Shown: positions 18,642 through 28,689 of the stretch, one piece after another
How the letters are laid out: the number at the start of each line of letters is the position of its first letter
Numbering within the stretch: the stretch's first letter is position 1
Assembly (NCBI GenBank): GCA_963728285.1
Contig: CAVSJR010000001.1
Span: 310,001 to 374,000, forward strand
DNA length: 64,000 nucleotides
Reading direction: 5' to 3'
Source: CAVSJR01 sp963728285
GTDB lineage: Bacteria > Actinomycetota > UBA4738 > HRBIN12
Position numbers and translations under genes: made by a program
Notes under the pieces: model-generated
Told to the model about the DNA's origin: nothing
The model's input: only the letters and a program-made list of their open reading frames with translations
The model's database searches: none

Positions 18642-19495
18642 TCCACCCTCAGCAGGTATCGGATCCACAGGAACGCGGCGCCCTGCATGACGAGGCCGAC
18701 GATGAGTGCGGAGAGGCCCGTCGGCGATCGAAGCGCGATGCCTAGGTCATGTGGCGAGGTCAGCCCGAGGAACGCGAAGAACACCAACGGAAGAAACCCG
18801 AGGATCGTCCCCGACATGCGCGCCTGGGCGGTCAGGGACCGAACATCCCGAGCCGCCGAGCGACGCTCTCGAAGCGTCTCGGCAAGGCGATCCAGGACGG
18901 CAGGAAGGTCCCCGCCCGAGCGTCCATGCAGCCGGAGGACTCCCGCAACCAAGCGAACGTCGCGACCACCCTGTGCATCGGACCAGACGTCGATCGACGT
19001 TCCGAGCGGCATCCCCATAGCGCTTCGGTCTACGACGGCCGCCATCGATCCGGACAGCGGAGGCGAGCCCTCCTGGGCTGCGAACCGGAGCGCCTGGGCG
19101 AGCGAGAACCCGGCGCGAACGCCCGCGGCAATCGATGAAACCGCCTCGGTCAATTGCTCGTCCAGCAATGCGCGCTCGCGTGTCGCGCGGCGCGAACTGA
19201 GGATCCGTGGGAGGGCGGCGGCCGCTGCCAGACCGAGCACGGCGCCCGTCGGGCCCGCGACCAAGTAGCAGCACGAGATCGCGGCGAGCGCGAGCGCCTT
19301 GCGTTTCCATCGACCGCTCGGCGGGCCCGGCACCGGCTCGGCCCCGCCCTGCCCGCCGGGAGGCGATGCTCCGAGGCCTTCCGGCCTGCATCCCGCCCGT
19401 TCCCGAAGCCGCCGCCGGGACGCGCATCGGACCGACCGCGCTGCCGCGGAGAACGCGAGCGCGGACAGGAGCCCGGCCAGCGCGGCCGGCATCAT
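18638..19495 (-). CDS. tadB: Tad pilus inner-membrane protein TadB
   Basis: The 285-residue type II secretion F-domain protein has hydrophobic N-terminal helices, the cytoplasmic LLDEQLTEAVSSIAAGVRAG and SLAQALRFAAQEG segment, LRLHGRSGGDLPAVLDRLAE, and two C-terminal transmembrane helices. It partners TadC at the assembly platform and receives energy from TadA. The ATG at 19495 overlaps the tadA stop, with a second in-frame ATG at 19492. The frame is intact. Confidence 0.87.
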   Translation of the reverse strand: MMPAALAGLLSALAFSAAARSVRCASRRRLRERAGCRPEGLGASPPGGQGGAEPVPGPPSGRWKRKALALAAISCCYLVAGPTGAVLGLAAAAALPRILSSRRATRERALLDEQLTEAVSSIAAGVRAGFSLAQALRFAAQEGSPPLSGSMAAVVDRSAMGMPLGTSIDVWSDAQGGRDVRLVAGVLRLHGRSGGDLPAVLDRLAETLRERRSAARDVRSLTAQARMSGTILGFLPLVFFAFLGLTSPHDLGIALRSPTGLSALIVGLVMQGAAFLWIRYLLRVE

Positions 19496-20766
19496 CGGTC
19501 GTCCCCCTCGGCGAACAGTCTCGCTGGCACCCGCTCGCCTCGTTCCTCGAGCATTTGGACGACCGGGGGGACGATCCCCGTCCCGACGAAGGCTCCCTCC
19601 GCAGAGGCGCGCGGCCGGAAGGCGAACACGTCGCTCAGCGCCGGCTCCCCGTCGGTGAGCCCGTCGACGCTGGAGACGCGAAAGACGACCCTCCTCCCGT
19701 CGCGAAGCCTGGCCATCTGGACGACGAGATCGACGGCGGAAGCGACCTGCGCTCGAACGTGCGCGGCCGGCAGATCGACGTCCGACATCAGCGCCATGGT
19801 CTCCAGCCTCCACAGCAGATGCCGTGGGGAGTTTGCGTGCGCCGTGGAGAGGGATCCCTCGTGTCCGGTATTCATCGCCTGCAGCATGTCGAGGGCCTCG
19901 CCGCCGCGAACCTCGCCGACGATGATTCGGTCGGGGCGCATACGAAGCGCATTCCGAACGAGCTCCCGCACGGTGACCTCACCCCGGCCCTCCACGTTCG
20001 CCGCCCTCGCCTCGAGGGCGACCACGTGCGGCTTCGCGAGCCGAAGCTCGGCCGCGTCCTCGATCGTGATGAGCCGCTCGGCGTCGGGGATGAAGACCGA
20101 AAGGACGCCGAGCAGCGTCGTCTTGCCGGATCCCGTTCCGCCCGACACCACGATGTTCGCGCGACCCCTCACGCAGGCCGACAGGAACCGGAGCATCCGC
20201 GGTCCCATCGATCCCTGTGTCACAAGGTCGGCGGGAGCGGGCGGCACGGGCGAGAACTTGCGGATCGTCAGGGAAGGACCGCGAAGCGAAAGGGGCGGGA
20301 TGATCGCATGGACCCGGCTGCCATCCGGTAGTCGAGCGTCCGCCCACGGCGACGATTCATCGACCCGGATTCCCAGCGGACCAACGATCCGCTCGATCAG
20401 GTGCAAGACGGCCTCCTCCCCCTCGAATAGACCCTCCGGCGCCCTCTCGATCCGCCCCTTCCGCTCCACGTACACGTCGTCGGCTCCGTTCACCATCACC
20501 TCGGTGACGCCGGGATCCTTCAAGAGGAACTCGACCGGTCCGAAGCCGACGACCTCGTCCGAAACCTCGTTCACGACCTTGGCGAGCGATCGCTGCGGGA
20601 GCATGTGCCCCTGCCGGCGAAGGATCGCCAGGGCCTCCTCGCGCACTCTCAGCCGCCGTTCGGTGCGCGAGACGCGCTCGAGCCCGCGAACGTCCACCCG
20701 CTCCACAAGCTCGTCCCGCAAGCTGCGGCGCACGCGCACGAGCGCGTCAACGTCCGGCTGGGTCAC
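19492..20766 (-). CDS. tadA: pilus assembly ATPase TadA/CpaF
   Basis: This 424-residue type IV secretion/pilus ATPase has VVSGGTGSGKTTLLGVL (Walker A), ITIEDAAELRL (Asp box), MRPDRIIVGEVRGGEAL (Walker B) and MNTGHEGSLSTAHANSPR (His box). The N-terminal domain contains the CpaF-type VTEVMVNGADDVYVER. It powers assembly of the Flp pilus. GTG 20766 overlaps the stop of the upstream CpaE-like gene. The reading frame is complete. Confidence 0.94.
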   Translation of the reverse strand: MTQPDVDALVRVRRSLRDELVERVDVRGLERVSRTERRLRVREEALAILRRQGHMLPQRSLAKVVNEVSDEVVGFGPVEFLLKDPGVTEVMVNGADDVYVERKGRIERAPEGLFEGEEAVLHLIERIVGPLGIRVDESSPWADARLPDGSRVHAIIPPLSLRGPSLTIRKFSPVPPAPADLVTQGSMGPRMLRFLSACVRGRANIVVSGGTGSGKTTLLGVLSVFIPDAERLITIEDAAELRLAKPHVVALEARAANVEGRGEVTVRELVRNALRMRPDRIIVGEVRGGEALDMLQAMNTGHEGSLSTAHANSPRHLLWRLETMALMSDVDLPAAHVRAQVASAVDLVVQMARLRDGRRVVFRVSSVDGLTDGEPALSDVFAFRPRASAEGAFVGTGIVPPVVQMLEERGERVPARLFAEGDDR

Positions 20767-21845
20767 GAGGTTCCCTCCGTGAGGGTCGCGGCGAGCCTGT
20801 CGATTCCTCGTGCGGCCCGCCCTCGAGCGGGCAGCAGGCGCCCACGGTCCTGCGCGTTTCCGACCGATCGGTCCGAGGGGATCACGGCCAGCGGCGGCCT
20901 CCCGAACGCTCGGCGGACGTCGTTCGGGACGATCTCCGATCTGCGGGCGCGATTCACGACGAAGTCGCAACGCTCTTCGAGTCCCAGCCCCTCGAGCAGC
21001 GACAGCGCACGCCTCGCACTCCGAAAGGAGAGCACGTCGAGCGAGAGCACCATCACGACGCGGTCGGAGAGCGCGAGCCCGCCGCGAGCGATGTCGTCGA
21101 GCGTCCGGGCGAGGTGGAGAACGACCACATCGGCCGCTCCGATGACCGCCGAGAGCGCTGCCCGATAGTCCTCGCCACGAAGCCGACCCGCGACGTCCGG
21201 CTCGGGGGCGAGCAATGCGTCGAAGCCCCCGGGATGACGCCAGAGCACGCCCTCTAGATGCTCGGGACCAACCTCCCCCCCGAGGGGAAGCAGATCGGCG
21301 ATCGTTCGGACCGCCTCGCCCGACGGCACACCCAAGGCGGCGGTGAGATCCGCGAAGAAGGGATCCATATCCACCAGCACGCACCTGAGGCCCCGGCGGC
21401 CGAGCGAGGCCGACAGATGCGTGGCGACGAAGGTTCCGCCCGAGCCTCCTCGCGGCGCATACACCGCGATCACCTTCGCCCGCTTGCCGCCCACCTCGGA
21501 GGGACGAGGAAGGGCGGTCGCCGCCGCCCCAGCGAGCTCGTCGCGCTCCGCCGGCCACACGAAATACCCGTCCGCGCCCGCCCGCATCGCCGCACGGAGC
21601 GACGCAACCGTCTCCCGCGTCGCGAGGGCGAACAGCTTGCTTCCGTTCCGGCCGTCGCGGGGAACGAGTCGCGGCGACGCGACGACGGCGTCGGGCTCGA
21701 GCTGTCTGATCGCCTCCGCGAGCTGTCGCTCGTCGACGGCGGTGGCGACCACGCGGGATGTACCCGTCCGGTCGAGGAAATGCATGACCTCCTCCGCCAC
21801 ATCGTGCTCCTCGACGCCGAGCACGATCCTCGTCACGTCTTCCAT
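20763..21845 (-). CDS. CpaE/TadZ-like pilus localisation ATPase
   Basis: The 360-residue protein has a receiver-like N-terminal half (residues ~1-120) without a clear phospho-acceptor site and a MinD/ParA-like C-terminal half. The P-loop reads YAPRGGSGGTFVATHL, so the usual Lys-Gly-Gly-x-Gly-Lys is altered, as is known for many CpaE proteins. LVDMDPFFADLTAALG fits the Walker A' and switch region. It is first in the Tad operon and probably positions the pilus apparatus. ATG 21845 was chosen because upstream codons are low-complexity and unlike protein. Confidence 0.82.
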   Translation of the reverse strand: MEDVTRIVLGVEEHDVAEEVMHFLDRTGTSRVVATAVDERQLAEAIRQLEPDAVVASPRLVPRDGRNGSKLFALATRETVASLRAAMRAGADGYFVWPAERDELAGAAATALPRPSEVGGKRAKVIAVYAPRGGSGGTFVATHLSASLGRRGLRCVLVDMDPFFADLTAALGVPSGEAVRTIADLLPLGGEVGPEHLEGVLWRHPGGFDALLAPEPDVAGRLRGEDYRAALSAVIGAADVVVLHLARTLDDIARGGLALSDRVVMVLSLDVLSFRSARRALSLLEGLGLEERCDFVVNRARRSEIVPNDVRRAFGRPPLAVIPSDRSVGNAQDRGRLLPARGRAARGIDRLAATLTEGTS

Positions 21846-22306
21846 GCGAACACCCCTCGTCCGGGCACCTGCCGGGTACGCGATCGCATGCGATCGCGCG
21901 GAGGGGAAGGGGGGAGGAGGGAAAGGCGGTGATGGAAGCATCCCGTGCCGCCCTTCGGAAGGGAACGCTACCGCGGGGTCCGCTGTGGACGCCATCCCCA
22001 GACCGGCCGATTGCGACGCGGCTCCGGGGGAGATTGCCTTCGGCCGATGGAGTCCGGCCCGACGTCGGTCGCGCCCGTGTAGGAAGATGAAGCCGTGAGT
22101 ACTCGCCGAGTCACCGTACGTCCGGGACGCCACCTCGGGTGGTGGGTGGAGGGGCGACGGGCAACGGGAGGCCTCTTCATGAAGACCTGGTGGCCGACGC
22201 AGGGCCTGGCCCAAACCGTTGCGCGGTGGTTTGGCGAGAGCGCCGACCGGGGCTAACCGAGGAACAGGTACGCTTCTCCGAACCCGGAGGAACGGAGGCA
22301 AGCCCG
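21846..22306. other. 461-bp gap between the Tad operon and the DinB-like gene
   Basis: The gap should hold the promoter of the Tad operon on the minus strand, but no hexamer pair stands out. A purine-rich tract (GGGGAAGGGGGGAGG type) lies at 21902-21920. One small plus-strand frame at 22095-22256 is listed separately. Nothing else gene-like was seen. Confidence 0.4.
22095..22256 (+). CDS. possible 53-residue Trp-rich small protein
   Basis: A short frame begins at GTG 22095, fourteen bases after AGGAAG, and ends at TAA 22256. It contains several tryptophans (HLGWWVEG, MKTWWPTQG, RWFGESADRG). Codon third positions are GC-rich but not as strongly as in the neighbouring genes. No family was recognised. 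An internal ATG at 22179 with GGGAGG upstream is an alternative start. It may be a chance frame. Confidence 0.22.
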   Translation: MSTRRVTVRPGRHLGWWVEGRRATGGLFMKTWWPTQGLAQTVARWFGESADRG

Positions 22307-22726
22307 GTGGACCGCGAGGCATTGCTCAAACGCGAGGACGAGGCGTGGCTCACCTTTGCGGACATCTTCGAGGCCGTGCCCCCCGACCGGCGAGAAGCCC
22401 AAGGCGTCGTGCCGGGCTGGTCCACGCACGACCTCGTCTGGCATTGCGCGTACTGGGCGGACTACGCCGGTGAGATGCTCGAGCGCATCCGAGGGGGCGA
22501 GCAGGACCCGGACGACTCGGACCTTCCGGAGGATGAGATCCTCGCGGCAGGGCGCGGCATGAGCTGGGATGAGGTCATCCTGCGTGCTCAGCAAAGCCGC
22601 GAGAGGGTGCGCACGGCGTTGCTGGGGTTCGACGATCTGCCACAGCCGGCGATCGACTGGTTCAAGGACGACACGTTCGATCACTACGAGGAGCACGGGG
22701 CGCAGATCCGAGCGTTCGGCGCCTAG
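22307..22726 (+). CDS. DinB-like/mycothiol-dependent maleylpyruvate isomerase-fold protein
   Basis: The 139-residue protein contains the DinB four-helix pattern, with VPGWSTHDLVWHCAYWADYA (two of the likely three metal-binding His) and later DTFDHYEEHGAQIRAF, whose HYEEH supplies the rest. Related proteins use mycothiol or another thiol in detoxification, but the substrate cannot be inferred. GTG 22307 follows GGAGG. The reading frame is intact and the gene is convergent with the aminotransferase. Confidence 0.7.
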   Translation: MDREALLKREDEAWLTFADIFEAVPPDRREAQGVVPGWSTHDLVWHCAYWADYAGEMLERIRGGEQDPDDSDLPEDEILAAGRGMSWDEVILRAQQSRERVRTALLGFDDLPQPAIDWFKDDTFDHYEEHGAQIRAFGA

Positions 22727-22762
22727 CCCGCGACACCTGGGGTCGTGGCGGGATGGCCAATC

Positions 22763-23552
22763 TCAGATCGGATCGTACGGGGCGGCTGCGAGCAGCTGCT
22801 TCCCGATGCGCAGGAGTTCCGCCTCCGTCGGCAGGCTCAGATCGTCGATGCGCGCGACCGTCGCCATCCCGTGCGAGTTGGTGACGAACGCTCCATCGAA
22901 TGACGCCAGATCGGCCACATGCACTGCTTCAAACCGCCAAGCCACCCCCGCTCGGTCGAGCTCCCGTTGCAGGACCTGCATCATGACGCCGCGCAATGCG
23001 GGCGCGTCGGGCCAGACGATCGCGTCGCCGTCGATGAAGCCGATGTTGGTGATGGAACCCTCGCAGATGACCCCGCCCGGCCCGACGAACAGCGCCTCGT
23101 CGAAGCCGTTGGCCTGAGCGAGACCTCCGTAATAGGACTGCCCGAATCCGCTCGCGTGCTTGATATGGGCGAGGGGCCGCTGATACTCGACCGTCTGCAG
23201 GATCTGGGGATCGGCCGGCGCGGGTGCGGGTGGTCGAACACTGACCATGACGGAGACGTCGTCGTCGACGCCCGGCGCGAAATACGTTGACTCGCACCGA
23301 TGCGTCCGCGGCGTCGTCCGCGAGCGCGTGCCTGAGGTAGCCGCGGACTCGGTCGCCGTCCAGGCCGACGCCGAAGAGCTCTCGTGTGGCGCCGTCGAGG
23401 CGGGCAAGATGGAAGTCCATGCCGAGCGTCGCACGGCCCCTGACCTGCATGGCGGTGAAGTGGCCCGAGGCGCTCAGATCAAGGGTCCATATCTGCTCGA
23501 GCGTGGCGGTCTGGCCATCCATCTCGACCCGCGGGTGACGAACGTCGCTCAT
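22763..23552 (-). CDS. class IV PLP-dependent aminotransferase family protein, one frameshift
   Basis: The fold-type IV protein starts MSDVRHPRVEMDG, includes GHFTAMQVRGRATLGMDFHL and the family R-x-L-x-x-H-like stretch, and after a slip at about 23285 continues FAPGVDDDVSVMV. PLAHIKHASGFGQSYYGG holds the probable Schiff-base Lys, and GGVICEGSITNIGFIDGDAI the conserved E-G-S/T-x-x-N motif. It could be an aminodeoxychorismate lyase-like or D-amino-acid aminotransferase-like enzyme; sequence reading cannot decide. The healed length is ~262 residues. Confidence 0.75.
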
Positions 23553-23818
23553 GAGGAAGAGCCTAGCCCTCGACCATTCGGCGGGGAGACGCGTCCTTTG
23601 AAGGGCAAGCGATGCCCACGCCGGGCGAGGCACCCACCGCCACGTGACCGCCGGGTCGTTCCATGTGGCGGCCCAGATTCCTTGACGATCCCGGTCGCCC
23701 ATCCAAACGCGCGTACGCCCGACGTCGATCCGGCGATAATCGATCGTCGTGGCCGACCGGAAGAACATCGAGACGTGCCGGCTCGGCTCCAGGGCTCGCG
23801 TTGCGAAGGAGAATGAAG

Positions 23819-24154
23819 ATGGATCCGCATCCTCACGTGTTCGTCTCGAAGGCCTCGACCGACGACTGGGCACCGGACCCCGACGTGCCCGGAAGCCAAA
23901 TGCACGAGCTCGTGCACGCCGACGGCGTGTGGGCCGGGCTCACGCGCTTCACGAGCGTGGACGGCCCGGTGCCGTGGAAGCCCGACCACCGAGAGGTCGC
24001 GTTGATCCTGGAAGGGTCCGTGCGGATCGACATCGCGGACGGCGGCACGCTGGATCTTGGGGTTGGTGACCTCTTCTCTCTGCCACCCGGCGTCGACACC
24101 ACGTGGCATATCACGGCTCCGTTCAAGGAGATGTGGGTACTCGCTTCGGATTGA
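23819..24154 (+). CDS. cupin-domain protein (EutQ/DUF861-like)
   Basis: The 111-residue protein has a single small beta-barrel: PVPWKPDHREVALILEGSV (metal-site Glu region), then DIADGGTLDLGVGDLFSLPP, and TWHITAPFKEMWVLAS. The pattern fits the cupin_3 type that often binds no metal or an organic acid. ATG 23819 is chosen over 23813 because AAGGAG at 23806-23811 has proper spacing. No operon partner is evident. Confidence 0.72.
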   Translation: MDPHPHVFVSKASTDDWAPDPDVPGSQMHELVHADGVWAGLTRFTSVDGPVPWKPDHREVALILEGSVRIDIADGGTLDLGVGDLFSLPPGVDTTWHITAPFKEMWVLASD

Positions 24155-24279
24155 AACCGGCGCAACGATCCGGGCCTCTGCGCCAGAGGGGCGGGGGCGC
24201 GGTCGGGCGGCGATCCGGCTTTGGACGCGCCGACGTGTGAGGTCCCCTGGCGCTCCACCGACGTGTCAGACCCCCGGTC

Positions 24280-24285
24280 TAGGAT
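24280..24285 (+). promoter_or_regulatory. -10 box of a leaderless promoter
   Basis: TAGGAT ends six bases before ATG 24292 with no ribosome binding site between, so transcription would begin at the start codon. No convincing -35 is visible. Confidence 0.4.
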
Positions 24286-24291
24286 TCCTCC

Positions 24292-24582
24292 ATGGGCACG
24301 GTGACGGATCTCAGGCGGTGGCGGGCGCAGCGAGAGCGCACCGCGGCAGCCCGTTCGCTGGTCACGGTCGACGCCGTTCGCCGCCTCGAGCGAGCCGTCC
24401 GACGGCTCGACCCCGCCGTGGCGAACGTCGCGGCACCGGACGGCACGGTCGATCCCCGGATCGAGACCGAGCTGCTCGCGATCACGGGCGCGGTCTCGAT
24501 CGGGGAGACCGACCAGGCGCTCGAGCGAGCCGAACGGCTCGCGGACAGGCTGGAGCACCCCGCCGCCGGCCGCCCCCGCTAG
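24292..24582 (+). CDS. hypothetical small helical protein
   Basis: The 96-residue protein begins MGTVTDLRRWRAQRERT and is rich in Arg, Ala, Glu and Leu. It is probably all helical with coiled-coil character (LERAVRRLDPAV and ALERAERLADRLEH). It has no membrane segment, cysteine or recognised domain. Codon usage matches the host. The preceding TAGGAT box supports expression. The function is unknown. Confidence 0.6.
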   Translation: MGTVTDLRRWRAQRERTAAARSLVTVDAVRRLERAVRRLDPAVANVAAPDGTVDPRIETELLAITGAVSIGETDQALERAERLADRLEHPAAGRPR

Positions 24583-24754
24583 CAGCCACCCGCGTCTCCG
24601 CCCCTTTTCAGCAGGCCATCGGCGGCCGGGAGGTCCTCCCCGGTACGACGAGGGAGGGAACTGAACGGGGTCCGCGTCCGTCGATTGGACGATGCCATCG
24701 CTCGAGCACCGCCGTTAGGCTTGCTTGGAACCTCAACTTCCCCGAGAGGAACGC

Positions 24755-25288
24755 GTGCGCGATCCCGACCCCCGCACACTGTCACGCGCCCGGGAGGGCG
24801 ACCTCGACGCGTTCGAGGAGCTCGTCCGCGCCTACCAGGCCGACGTCTACCGGTTCGCCGTCCACCTGACCCGCGACAGGGCGACGGCGGAGGACGTCAC
24901 GCAGGAGGCGTTCCTCCGTGCGTTCCGCTTCCTCCACAGCTTCCGCGGCGATTGCCGGTTCTCGAGCTGGCTGCTGCGGATCGCGAGGAATTGCGCGATG
25001 GACGCGATCCGCGGCCGCACGCAACGGGCGGAGCGCGAGCTCGCGGCCGGCCCGCCCCCGTCGATCATGAACGACGCCGCCGCGCGCACGGAGCTCGCCG
25101 AGGCGCTCGCGGCGATCTCGGAGGAGCATCGTGAGCCGTTCTTGCTGATCGAGGTCTTCGGGCTCTCGTATCAGGAGGCCGCGGACGTCCTGCAGCTCAA
25201 GCTCGGCACGGTGAAGAGCCGGATGCATCGGGCGCGGCAGGCGATGTGCGAGGCGCTGACCGTCGAGGAGGACGCTCATGGACTGTGA
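24755..25288 (+). CDS. ECF-family RNA polymerase sigma factor
   Basis: The 177-residue sigma factor has region 2 (AFEELVRAYQADVYRFAVHL, then DVTQEAFLRAFRFL and FSSWLLRIARN) and region 4 (EEHREPFLLIEVFGLSYQEA, then LKLGTVKSRMHRARQ). Its stop overlaps the start of a membrane anti-sigma gene by eleven bases, the usual ECF arrangement. A TAGGCT -10 at 24716-24721 and GAGAGGAA before GTG 24755 set the start. Target promoters could not be recognised; the M15 peptidase two genes on is a candidate target. Confidence 0.92.
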   Translation: MRDPDPRTLSRAREGDLDAFEELVRAYQADVYRFAVHLTRDRATAEDVTQEAFLRAFRFLHSFRGDCRFSSWLLRIARNCAMDAIRGRTQRAERELAAGPPPSIMNDAAARTELAEALAAISEEHREPFLLIEVFGLSYQEAADVLQLKLGTVKSRMHRARQAMCEALTVEEDAHGL

Positions 25289-27349
25289 GCTGATCCAGGT
25301 CGGGATCTCCAAGCGGATGGACGGCGAGCCTCAGTCGCAGCAGGTCCTCGAGGCCGTGGATATCCACCTCGAGGACTGCGGCCGGTGCACCTCGTTCGTG
25401 CAGGGCGCCCACCGGATTCGAACGGCGGTCCGGATCCATGAGGCAGAGCCGGTCCCGGACCTCGTGCAATCGATCATGGCCGCGGTGGCGGCGGAGCCGC
25501 GGCCGGTGGAGCAGCGATCGGCGAAGCCCGAGGTCGCGCCGCCGGAGCGGCGGCCCGAGCCGAGGCCTGCTCCGTGGAGGCCGGACGAGCGCGACGCGCC
25601 GACGCCCGCCCTCGGAAGGCGCCGGCGGCTTCGGCGCCGGCTCGCACCGACGATCGCCGCGGCGCTCGCCGTCGGGCTCATCATCGGGAGCCTCTCGGTG
25701 GGCGGCCCATTCCCGCAGTCCGCTCAGCGGCAGCCGGCGGCGCAGGCCGAGCCGACGCTGGGACGACAGGTCCTCGCCGAGGCGGCTCGTCTCGATTCCC
25801 TGCGAGCGAGCTTCTCGATGGTCGAACGCAACTTCGCCGCCGACGTCCCGGTGCGCAGGTTCGACATGAGGGTGCTCCTCTCGGCGCCGGAGCGCTTCCG
25901 GCTGGACATCGACGACCGCACCCCCTACCCGGATTCGAGCGACACGCCCAACGACCTCTCCTACATCGTGAACGGCAGGTCCTCCTACTCGGACGGGCCG
26001 TCGCCATGTCCGTCGGGCCTGGCGAGGGCGTGCCCCAGCCGCCGGACGACGGTCGCGAACCGCCCGCCGTTCTCGGCTGCAACGCCCGTGCTCGCCGACC
26101 TCGTGCTTCCCGTGACGACGCTCGGGGGCCTCCCGATCCGAGGGCGGCCCGGGCCGGAGATCCTCGGCCACGACACGGTCGAGATCGATCTGTCGTATGA
26201 ACGGGCGGCTCCGCTGTTCCCCTACCTCGCGCTCTTCCCGGCCCTCGACCTCGGCGACGACTCGTGGCGCCCGTTCTTCCCCGGCGATCGAGTGAACCTG
26301 TGGCTGGATGCCGAGACGCTGTTCCCCCTCCGAAGCGAGATCTGGGTCGGGACCGGAGATCGACTCTTCAACCAGGAGCGACGCGCCTGGGAGCTCCGAT
26401 GGGGAATGCTGAAGGACCCGACGAAGCGGCCGCTCCTGTCGATCCAGGCGAACGCCTTCGGTCCGCTCGATGATCACGGGCACCCCTTCCGCATCCCCCG
26501 CGGCGGGGAGCGCAGCACCGAGGGCGCCCGTGCGATCCCCCTGCGGCGTGCCACGAGCCGGCTGAGCTACCGGCCGGCGGCCGTGGCGACGTCGGCCGGA
26601 CTGGATGCGTATCGGTCCGTCGTTGCCCCGGCGGGAGACGCGGAACAAACCGTCGTCGCCTACTCCCGGGGGTCTCGTGGCTGAAGATCGGAGAGACGCG
26701 AGCGTGGTCCGAGCATGAGCTGTTCGGCGTGCAACCCGAGGCCGAGCAGGTCCAGCTACCCGGGGTCGGCGTCGCCTACTTCGAGCCCGGTGCCAACCTG
26801 GTCGGGCGGCGCCTCGCGATCCACACGGAGGACAGCGACCTGGTGCTCGAGACGAACCTGCCTCGAGCGGAGCTGCTCGAGGTCGCCGGCGCGCTCGACG
26901 TCCGCGGCCGAGCGATCCCGAGGAACTGGCGCGTCCAGCGTGCCGGGGGCGTCGTCAGCAAGCGCGTGACCCTCGACGACGCCCTCGCCGGAGTGCCCTT
27001 CTCCCCTCGCCTGCTGAGCGAGCTCCCCGCCGGCTACACCGTCGCCAGCGCGGAGCTCACGGAGACCGGCCCGCGGACCGGGCTCACGGTCTTCTACCGG
27101 CAGGTCGACAGCGACCTCGGGGGAGCGCCGATTCGCCTTCACGAGGAGCTGGCGAGGGAGCCCGCGCCGATCGTCTCGAACCTGAAGCCCGTGAGGGTGG
27201 AGCACGAGCGCGGCCTGTACGATCCCGCGCTTCAGCGCCTCCAATGGACCCATCGCGGCGTCTACTACGCCATCGACTCACCCGGCCTCGAGCCTCCCAT
27301 GCTCGTGGAGCTCGCGAACACGCTGCGCCCGGCGGAGCCGGGCCGATGA
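25278..27349 (+). CDS. membrane anti-sigma factor with LolA/RseB-like extracytoplasmic domain, one frameshift
   Basis: The N-terminus carries a zinc-binding anti-sigma motif in VDIHLEDCGRCTSF (HxxxCxxC, residues ~29-37). One membrane helix follows a basic linker (APTIAAALAVGLIIGSLSVG, ~124-143). The long outer domain (ARLDSLRASFSMVERNF onward, with FDMRVLLSAPERFRLDID) resembles outer-membrane lipoprotein carrier/RseB sheets. The frame breaks at the five-G run 26678-26682; reading one frame on gives VSWLKIGETRAWSEHELFG and continues to 27349, for ~690 residues. The protein probably sequesters the overlapping ECF sigma and senses an envelope lipid or lipoprotein signal. Confidence 0.82.
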
Positions 27350-28607
27350 GGCGTCGCCACCTCCCGCACGCCGTCATGGCGCTCGCGGCGGGAACCACCG
27401 GCCTCGTCGTCGGCGCCGTGCTCTCCCTCACCCTGCAGAGCCGAGGGGTCCAGCCGGAGCCGCTGCAGACGTCGTCCGGCGTCAGCGCGGTCCTCCGCCC
27501 GGACGCGAGGGTTGGCCAAAGCGGTGGACCGTTGCCGTCGATCCGCACGTCGTCGGTGGAGACGACCACCTACCTGGCGTGGACGCCGGGAGGACTCCCG
27601 CCGGGATTCGAGGGCCGCCTTCGGCGGCTGTCGGGCATTCGGCGCGCCGTGGTCGTGGCGAGCGATGTGACGTGGATGACCGGCACGCTGTCGGATGAGG
27701 GTCAGGTCATCGACCGGCCGCGGTCGCCGTATGCCATCCCGCTCGAGGCGACGGCGGTCGATCCACGGTCCTTCGCCGCCTTCCTTCCACAGGCGGATCG
27801 CGCCGACATCGAGGCGGCGCTCGCCGCGGGCGAGGGGGTGCTCGGCGAGAGCAGCGCCGAGCTCCGACGGCTCGGACCGGGAGGCACCCTCGAGTTCGGC
27901 AACCGGAGCGTTCGAATCGCCGCGGTGCTCCCCGACCAGCTCGTCGGAGCGAGCGAGCTCCTCGTCTCACGGGATGTGGGCTCCCGGCTGGGCGTGGAGC
28001 AGGACCGCTACGCGCTCATCCAGCCGAAGCCACTGCCGACGGCCGCCAAGCTGTCACGCACGCTCCAGCCGATCCTGCCGCCGGGGCTCCCCCTGCAGGT
28101 TCGGGCGCCGGGCGACACGCCCTATCCTCGTCAGGGCGACTCGGTCCTACCGCCGGTGAAGGTCAAACTGCTCTTCGGCGAGTTCGCCGCCCGCCCGGAC
28201 CCCGACAACCCGGGGTTCCTGGAGATCGATCCGTCGTGGATGCGCGAACACATCGAGACTCGCCATCTGCCGCTCGTCGGCAACATCCAGTGCAACGTCG
28301 CTCTCTTCCCCCAACTCCGCGGCGCCCTCGAGGACATCGCCTCCCGTGGGCTCGGCAATCTGATCCGGACGGAGCACGGCTGCTTCGTTCCCAAGTTCGT
28401 GCTCAACGACCCGCACGCGTCGCTGTCCCATCACTCGTGGGGCATGGCCTTCGACGTCAATCTCGCTGGCAACGAGTTCGGCCAGCCGCCGCACCAGGAT
28501 CCGCGCCTCGTCCGGATCTTGGCCAAGTGGGGGTTCATCTGGGGGGACGGTTCGTCGTCCCCGACGGGAACCATTTCGAATACCGGCGCCCCGCGGCCTC
28601 GTCCTAG
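27346..28607 (+). CDS. M15-family D-alanyl-D-alanine/L-alanyl-D-glutamate peptidase, one frameshift
   Basis: This secreted or anchored zinc peptidase begins MRRRHLPHAVMALAAGTTGL with one N-terminal hydrophobic helix. A ~270-residue linker domain is followed by the catalytic part with SLSHHSWGMAFDVNLAGN (His and Asp ligands). After WGFIW the frame breaks at the six-G run at 28540-28546; adding one G gives the third ligand in VPDGNHFEYRRP and the stop at 28605-28607. The ATG overlaps the anti-sigma stop. The three-gene layout suggests peptidoglycan remodelling under control of the ECF sigma factor. Confidence 0.82.
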
Positions 28608-28689
28608 CATCGGCGCATCAAAGAAGGGCCCGAGCCCGGCGACGGGATGGAGGGCTCCGCCGCCGGACTCGGTCCTGGTTGATCCGATC

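Noticed and set aside
20763..21845. Altered P-loop of the CpaE-like protein as a novel inactivation
   Set aside because: CpaE-family proteins often deviate from the canonical ParA Walker A, so this is ordinary for the family.
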